Shown here: one piece after another, positions 5,335-8,813 of the stretch | Position numbering within the stretch: the first letter of the stretch is position 1 | Layout of the letters: each line of letters starts with the position of its first letter | Assembly (NCBI GenBank): GCA_025360285.1 | Contig: JANYCM010000146.1 | Coordinates: forward strand, 1 to 8,813 | Reading direction: 5' to 3' | DNA length: 8,813 nucleotides | Source: Sphingomonadales bacterium | GTDB taxonomy: Bacteria; Pseudomonadota; Alphaproteobacteria; Sphingomonadales; Sphingomonadaceae | Made by a program: the position numbers and the translations under genes | Notes under the pieces: generated by a model | Database searches by the model: none | What the model was told of the DNA's origin: nothing | Seen by the model: only the letters and a program-made list of their open reading frames with translations

Positions 5335-6018
5335 CTACCCCTGTGGTAACGGCGAAAGCCCGATGACGAGCGGATGGCCCCACAGCAGCACGGCCCACAG
5401 CAGCAGGCCCCCGATGCCCGCCACCAGCCCCGGCGATGCCGTGGTCCAGGCGGCGCGGCCGCGGAACTGTGCGCCGAAGGGCACAAAGCCGGTGGCGGCC
5501 ATGTGGGCGCCATAGGCAGGATCGCCGGCGCGTTTCTTGCCATCCTGCATCGCGGCACCGAACAGCGCGAGCGTAAGGATGCCGCTGGCCAGCACGATCG
5601 TGCGGCTGTCGGCCGACACGGCGATATGGACGATCGCCCAGATGGCAAAGCTCCACATCATCGGGTGGCGGGTGATGCGCTGCACGCCGCGCGGCCCGGA
5701 TGTGCCGGCCGATGGCATGCCCATCAGCGCCGGATTGGGCGCGGTTACCGACCCGATGAACAGGATCGCGGCGAACAGCATCGCCGCTACGGCCAGCCAG
5801 CGCAGCCATTGCGGCGCCATCCAGAGCTGGTCGGGCGGAATCGCCTTCCACAATTGCCCGGCCCAGCCCAGTGCGCCAAAGGCCACCACCGCATAAACCA
5901 GGGTGAACAACTTGGGCCCGACCAGCCGGATCACCGGCGCGCGGAGCGGATGCGACAGTAGTTCATGGCCGCCGACAAACAGCGACACCGCGATGATCAG
6001 CAGGCCAAGATCGCTCAT
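5335..6018 (-). CDS. NnrU-family integral membrane protein
   Basis: A 227-residue inner-membrane protein with about six predicted helices (approx. 4-20, 32-52, 73-91, 118-134, 138-154, 194-219). The family signature is visible: GGHELLSHPLRAPVIRLVG near the start, GPRGVQRITRHPMMW at 109-122, and a DPAYGAH segment (166-172). NnrU proteins are related to the isoprenylcysteine methyltransferase/ergosterol-reductase-like membrane fold (the RHPM segment is the shared feature). NnrU was named from denitrifying bacteria, but homologues are widespread outside denitrification and the reaction is not known; no nitrogen-oxide genes are seen here. The open frame extends 49 codons upstream, but that part overlaps the amidohydrolase gene. 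The ATG at 6018 gives a 4-nt ATGA overlap and the usual short hydrophilic MSDLG start, so it is chosen. Confidence 0.9.
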   Translation of the reverse strand: MSDLGLLIIAVSLFVGGHELLSHPLRAPVIRLVGPKLFTLVYAVVAFGALGWAGQLWKAIPPDQLWMAPQWLRWLAVAAMLFAAILFIGSVTAPNPALMGMPSAGTSGPRGVQRITRHPMMWSFAIWAIVHIAVSADSRTIVLASGILTLALFGAAMQDGKKRAGDPAYGAHMAATGFVPFGAQFRGRAAWTTASPGLVAGIGGLLLWAVLLWGHPLVIGLSPLPQG

Positions 6019-7313
6019 GGCCGGTACTGCAGCGGCATATCGGTCGGCTTGCCGTCCTTGTAGCGATCGCGCAGCAGGGTCTGGCGCGACGTCATCGGCT
6101 GGGCCACGCCATCGATCAGCACGGCGACGGGGGCCGACGTCAGTTCCAGCGGATCGCCGTCCCACACCACCACATCGCCGCGCTTGCCGACTTCCAGCGT
6201 GCCAAGATCGCCCAGCCCGAAAATCTGCGCGGGGTTACGGGTGATCGTCGCCAGCGCCTGGCCGCGTGTCAGCCCGACTCCGCCGGGCACCGCCGCCTGG
6301 GCGACAGCATTGCCGGCGAAATAGGGCAGGTTGCGCGGCTGCGCCCCCGAATCGCCATTGAAGACCCCCAGGCCGACGATGACGCCCGCCGCCATCAACC
6401 GCCCGACATTGGAGCGGGTGGAGGCCAGGGTTTCGAACTGATCGGGCAGATCATGCAGCGGCAGGGTGATCACCGGTACCTTGGCGGCGGCGATCTTGTC
6501 GGCGACCAGCCAGCCTTCGCGGGCGCCGACCAGAATCAACCGCAATTTCGGAAAATCGCTGCGCAACTTGAGCACTTCGACGATATCACTGGCACGTTCG
6601 ACATGGACGACGGCCGCCTCGCGCCCCTCGACAACCGCCACCAGCGCCGCCGCATCCAGCGCCTTGATCAGCGAATCGCGATCCCGCCCCGATTCGAACG
6701 CCGCCGGGTTGCGAGCATAGCGCTGCGCCTCGGCAAAGCCATTGCGTAAATTGAGCCAGGCCGCCGGCCGCGAGCCGCCGGCAGCACGGGCGCCATCCTC
6801 GCCCAGTTCGATCAGTTGAAAGACGCGCGGCCGCATCAGAATGTCGCCCGCATCGGCCAGGCTGATGATCGCGCCCTGCCCGCCGAAGATCTCGCTGCCG
6901 ATTTCCGGGCCCGTCACGGCGCGGGTGACGCCGCCCAGCCGGTTGATGGCGATCGGCGTGGCGCGCGGGTTGATCGCCGTCGAGACATCAAGCGCCGCCG
7001 AAAACGGCGTGCCCCGGGCACTGATATCATTGGTCGAATTGACGGCATCGACTTCGCTGATCGCCAGGGTGGACATGGCGGTGATCAGCCCCGGTGTCAC
7101 ATATTTGCCGCGCGCATCGATGACGGTCGCCCCGGCCGGCACGGCGATATCCTTGCCGACCGCGGTGATGCGGCCATCGCGCATGATGACGGTGCCGTTT
7201 TCGATCACGTTATCACCCACCGCCGTGGCGACGGTGCCGCCGGTGATGGCAATTGTGGCGGCGGTAACCGGCGCCGCGACCAGCGCCGCCGCGAGCAGAA
7301 AGACGCGCTTCAC
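6015..7313 (-). CDS. Exported amidohydrolase-like protein lacking the canonical metal-binding histidines
   Basis: A 432-residue protein. The GTG at 7313 is chosen because it gives a 4-nt GTGA overlap with the upstream gene, has GGGAG 7 nt away, and starts a clear signal peptide (KRVFLLAAALVAAPVTA, cleavage near 18-19). An earlier ATG in frame at 7382 would add 23 residues inside the upstream gene. The composite-domain start (ITGGTV...GRITAVG, then ATVIDARGKYVTPGLI) and the end (NPAQIFGLGDLGTLEVGKRGDVVVWDGDP) are standard amidohydrolase. However the HxH motif after PGLI is replaced by Met80-Ser-Thr82, and at the site matching His-His of the partner there are Val262-Gly263. His237 and Asp321 match retained ligands. 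The metal centre is thus probably lost or altered, suggesting a non-catalytic partner or a changed activity. Periplasmic location is inferred. Confidence 0.9.
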   Translation of the reverse strand: MKRVFLLAAALVAAPVTAATIAITGGTVATAVGDNVIENGTVIMRDGRITAVGKDIAVPAGATVIDARGKYVTPGLITAMSTLAISEVDAVNSTNDISARGTPFSAALDVSTAINPRATPIAINRLGGVTRAVTGPEIGSEIFGGQGAIISLADAGDILMRPRVFQLIELGEDGARAAGGSRPAAWLNLRNGFAEAQRYARNPAAFESGRDRDSLIKALDAAALVAVVEGREAAVVHVERASDIVEVLKLRSDFPKLRLILVGAREGWLVADKIAAAKVPVITLPLHDLPDQFETLASTRSNVGRLMAAGVIVGLGVFNGDSGAQPRNLPYFAGNAVAQAAVPGGVGLTRGQALATITRNPAQIFGLGDLGTLEVGKRGDVVVWDGDPLELTSAPVAVLIDGVAQPMTSRQTLLRDRYKDGKPTDMPLQYRP

Positions 7314-8734
7314 TTCGGATCTCCCGCACCGGGCTGGCCAAGCTCGAAATCCGCCACCGGGCGGCGGTTCGGGTCGGCCCAATCATAGATCAGCGCACCA
7401 TCGATCCAGACGCGTTCGGGCCGCGCATAAACCGAGAACGGATTGGCGTTCCACAGCACGACATCGGCCATCTTGCCGACTTCCAGGCTGCCGGTGCGTT
7501 TGTCGATGCCCAGCCCCTTGGCCGGATTCAGCGACAGCCAGGTCCAGGCATGTTCGGGCGTGATGCCCATCCCCATGCGGTTGCCGGCCGCCATCGCCTT
7601 GGCGGCTTCCTGGTTCAGCCGCTGGATGCCGTTGGGATCATCGGAATGGACAATGGCGCAGGCGCCGGCACGATCGACCAGCGCGATATTTTCGCGGATG
7701 CCGTCATAGCTTTCCATCTTGAAGCCATACCAATCGGCCCACATCGCGCTGCAAATGCCCTCGGCCTTCAACAGATCGGCGATCTTGTAGCTTTCGACGG
7801 CATGGTGGAACGCCGTCACCTTGTAACCGAATTCATGGCTCATCGCGATGACATTGGCCATTTCATCGGCGCGGTAGCAGTGGTTTTCGACCAGGATCTC
7901 GCCATTCAGCACGCCCATCAGCGTGTCCTTGGCCAGGTCGCGGCGCGGCGCATCGGTCGGCTTGGCGGTGCCCAGCCTGGCGCGCTTGGTATAATCATCC
8001 CAGCGGCGCTTGTATTCGACCGCATCGGACCAGACCTGCCGGGCATAGGCGATATTGCCCATGCGGGTCTGCGGCATCTGGCCCTTGCTGCCATAGACCC
8101 GCTTGGGGTTTTCCCCGCAGGCCATCTTCAAACTATAGGCCGCCCCTGGAAACTTCATGTCCTGCGCCGTGCGGCCATAAACGTTCTTCAGGGTAACACC
8201 GCGGCCACCGAACAGGTTCGCCGAACCGGGCAGTACATGCATGGTCGTCACACCGCCGGCCAGCGCCCTGGCAAAGCCGGCATCCTGCGGCCAGATCGAA
8301 TGTTCCGCCCAGACTTCCGGCCGCGCCGGGCTGGTGGCTTCATTGCCGTCGCTGTTGGCCTCTACCGCCGGGCTGGGATAATCGCCGAGATGGCTGTGGA
8401 TATCGATGACCCCGGGCGTTACATATTTGCCTTGCGCATCGATCACCGTCGCCCCGGCCGGCACCGCCACAGTCGCGCCGATTTCGGCGACAACGCCATT
8501 TTCCAGCCGCACCGCCCCCGGTGCCAGCTTGCGCCCGGTGCCATCGTAAATGACGGCGTTGCGGATGACCGTCGTGACCCCCGGATAGGCACGATAGGTC
8601 GAGGGATAGGGATCGAGCGGGATCGCCACCACTTCCGGCGGCTTGCTGTTGGCGATGGCCGGCGGCGGCGGCTTGGGCGCCGTGGCGCATGCCGACAACC
8701 CGAGAAGCGCGAAAAGAACCGAACGCCGCATCAT
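7310..8734 (-). CDS. Amidohydrolase lipoprotein, metal-dependent
   Basis: A 474-residue amidohydrolase-superfamily protein (imidazolonepropionase/prolidase-like branch). It begins with a lipoprotein signal peptide whose lipobox LSAC places the lipidated Cys at 16, so it should be anchored in the envelope facing the periplasm. Metal ligands appear intact: His113-x-His115 in PGVIDIHSHLGDY, His285 (ENHCYRAD), His310/311 (AFHHAVES) and Asp365 (HSDDP); a Lys or Glu bridging ligand is less certain (Lys203 is a candidate). The C-terminus has the usual NPAKGLGIDKRTGSLEVGKMADVVLW. Such enzymes hydrolyse amide or dipeptide-like bonds; the substrate is unknown. The ATG at 8734 makes a 4-nt overlap with the transporter; a second ATG at 8731 has better spacing (7 nt rather than 4) from GGAG, so one residue is uncertain. 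It overlaps the metal-less paralogue by 4 nt. Confidence 0.93.
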   Translation of the reverse strand: MMRRSVLFALLGLSACATAPKPPPPAIANSKPPEVVAIPLDPYPSTYRAYPGVTTVIRNAVIYDGTGRKLAPGAVRLENGVVAEIGATVAVPAGATVIDAQGKYVTPGVIDIHSHLGDYPSPAVEANSDGNEATSPARPEVWAEHSIWPQDAGFARALAGGVTTMHVLPGSANLFGGRGVTLKNVYGRTAQDMKFPGAAYSLKMACGENPKRVYGSKGQMPQTRMGNIAYARQVWSDAVEYKRRWDDYTKRARLGTAKPTDAPRRDLAKDTLMGVLNGEILVENHCYRADEMANVIAMSHEFGYKVTAFHHAVESYKIADLLKAEGICSAMWADWYGFKMESYDGIRENIALVDRAGACAIVHSDDPNGIQRLNQEAAKAMAAGNRMGMGITPEHAWTWLSLNPAKGLGIDKRTGSLEVGKMADVVLWNANPFSVYARPERVWIDGALIYDWADPNRRPVADFELGQPGAGDPK

Positions 8735-8813
8735 TTGACTCCGTGCATCCAGCGCTTGAGCAGCGGGGACATCAGTAACAGCACCACGCCGATGCCCACC
8801 GCGACCCAGCCGA
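8731..8813 (-). CDS. C-terminal end of a probable peptide MFS (POT-type) transporter, partial
   Basis: Read leftward, the last 26 codons before the TGA at 8731-8733 code a hydrophobic helix (WVAVGIGVVLLLM) followed by SPLLKRWMHGVK. This is a membrane helix with a short basic cytoplasmic tail, and PxLxRxMHGV resembles the ends of proton-dependent oligopeptide transporters (POT/PTR2). The assignment rests on this tail and on the neighbouring amidohydrolases; the rest of the gene lies beyond the right edge. The stop overlaps the amidohydrolase start by 4 nt, so the transporter is the upstream gene of the coupled operon. Another membrane protein family cannot be excluded. Confidence 0.55.
   Translation of the reverse strand, partial: GWVAVGIGVVLLLMSPLLKRWMHGVK

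Noticed and set aside
1..8813. CRISPR array, insertion sequence, prophage, toxin-antitoxin or integron
   Set aside because: No regularly spaced direct repeats, transposase or integrase motifs, terminal inverted repeats or tRNA genes are seen. The gene content is ordinary core and metabolic alphaproteobacterial sequence.

Overview
The window is a high-GC alphaproteobacterial chromosome segment, most likely from the order Sphingomonadales. The evidence is the 5' end of a 16S rRNA gene of sphingomonad type at the left edge, a DUF4167 protein (an alphaproteobacterial family), and the codon and GC style throughout. The genus cannot be named from this sequence alone.

Left part (1-775): the first ~95 nt of a 16S rRNA gene on the minus strand, cut by the window edge. 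Behind it lies about 680 bp without protein genes. This holds the rRNA leader (a long-range hairpin, then a boxB-like stem followed by a boxA-like GCTCTTT element) and two promoter-like sequences, each with a 17-bp spacer. A rRNA operon therefore reads leftward out of the window.

Middle part (776-2996): a two-CBS-domain protein (minus) is divergent from a 99-residue two-helix membrane protein (plus). A 204-bp gap with several small hairpins follows, then a DUF4167 protein (minus) with a probable TTG start, a low-complexity charged middle and an AT-hook-like tail. Upstream of DUF4167 lies a 205-bp gap that carries two strong stem-loops and looks like a structured leader or small RNA.

Right part (2997-8813): one leftward, tightly coupled operon of seven genes. 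In transcription order: the C-terminus of a probable POT/peptide MFS transporter (cut by the right edge), an amidohydrolase lipoprotein with intact metal ligands, a second exported amidohydrolase-like protein that has lost most metal ligands, an NnrU-family membrane protein, two paralogous short-chain dehydrogenases, and a soluble protein with a DUF3108-like C-terminus. Four junctions are 4-nt overlaps (ATGA or GTGA) and the other two are gaps of 2-3 nt, so the set is almost certainly co-transcribed and translationally coupled. The content suggests uptake and envelope-side hydrolysis of a peptide-like or cyclic amide substrate followed by cytoplasmic oxidation or reduction; the substrate is unknown.

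The points most worth a second look are the apparently metal-less amidohydrolase beside its intact partner, the Asn-to-Asp change in the catalytic tetrad of both dehydrogenases, and the structured gap before DUF4167.
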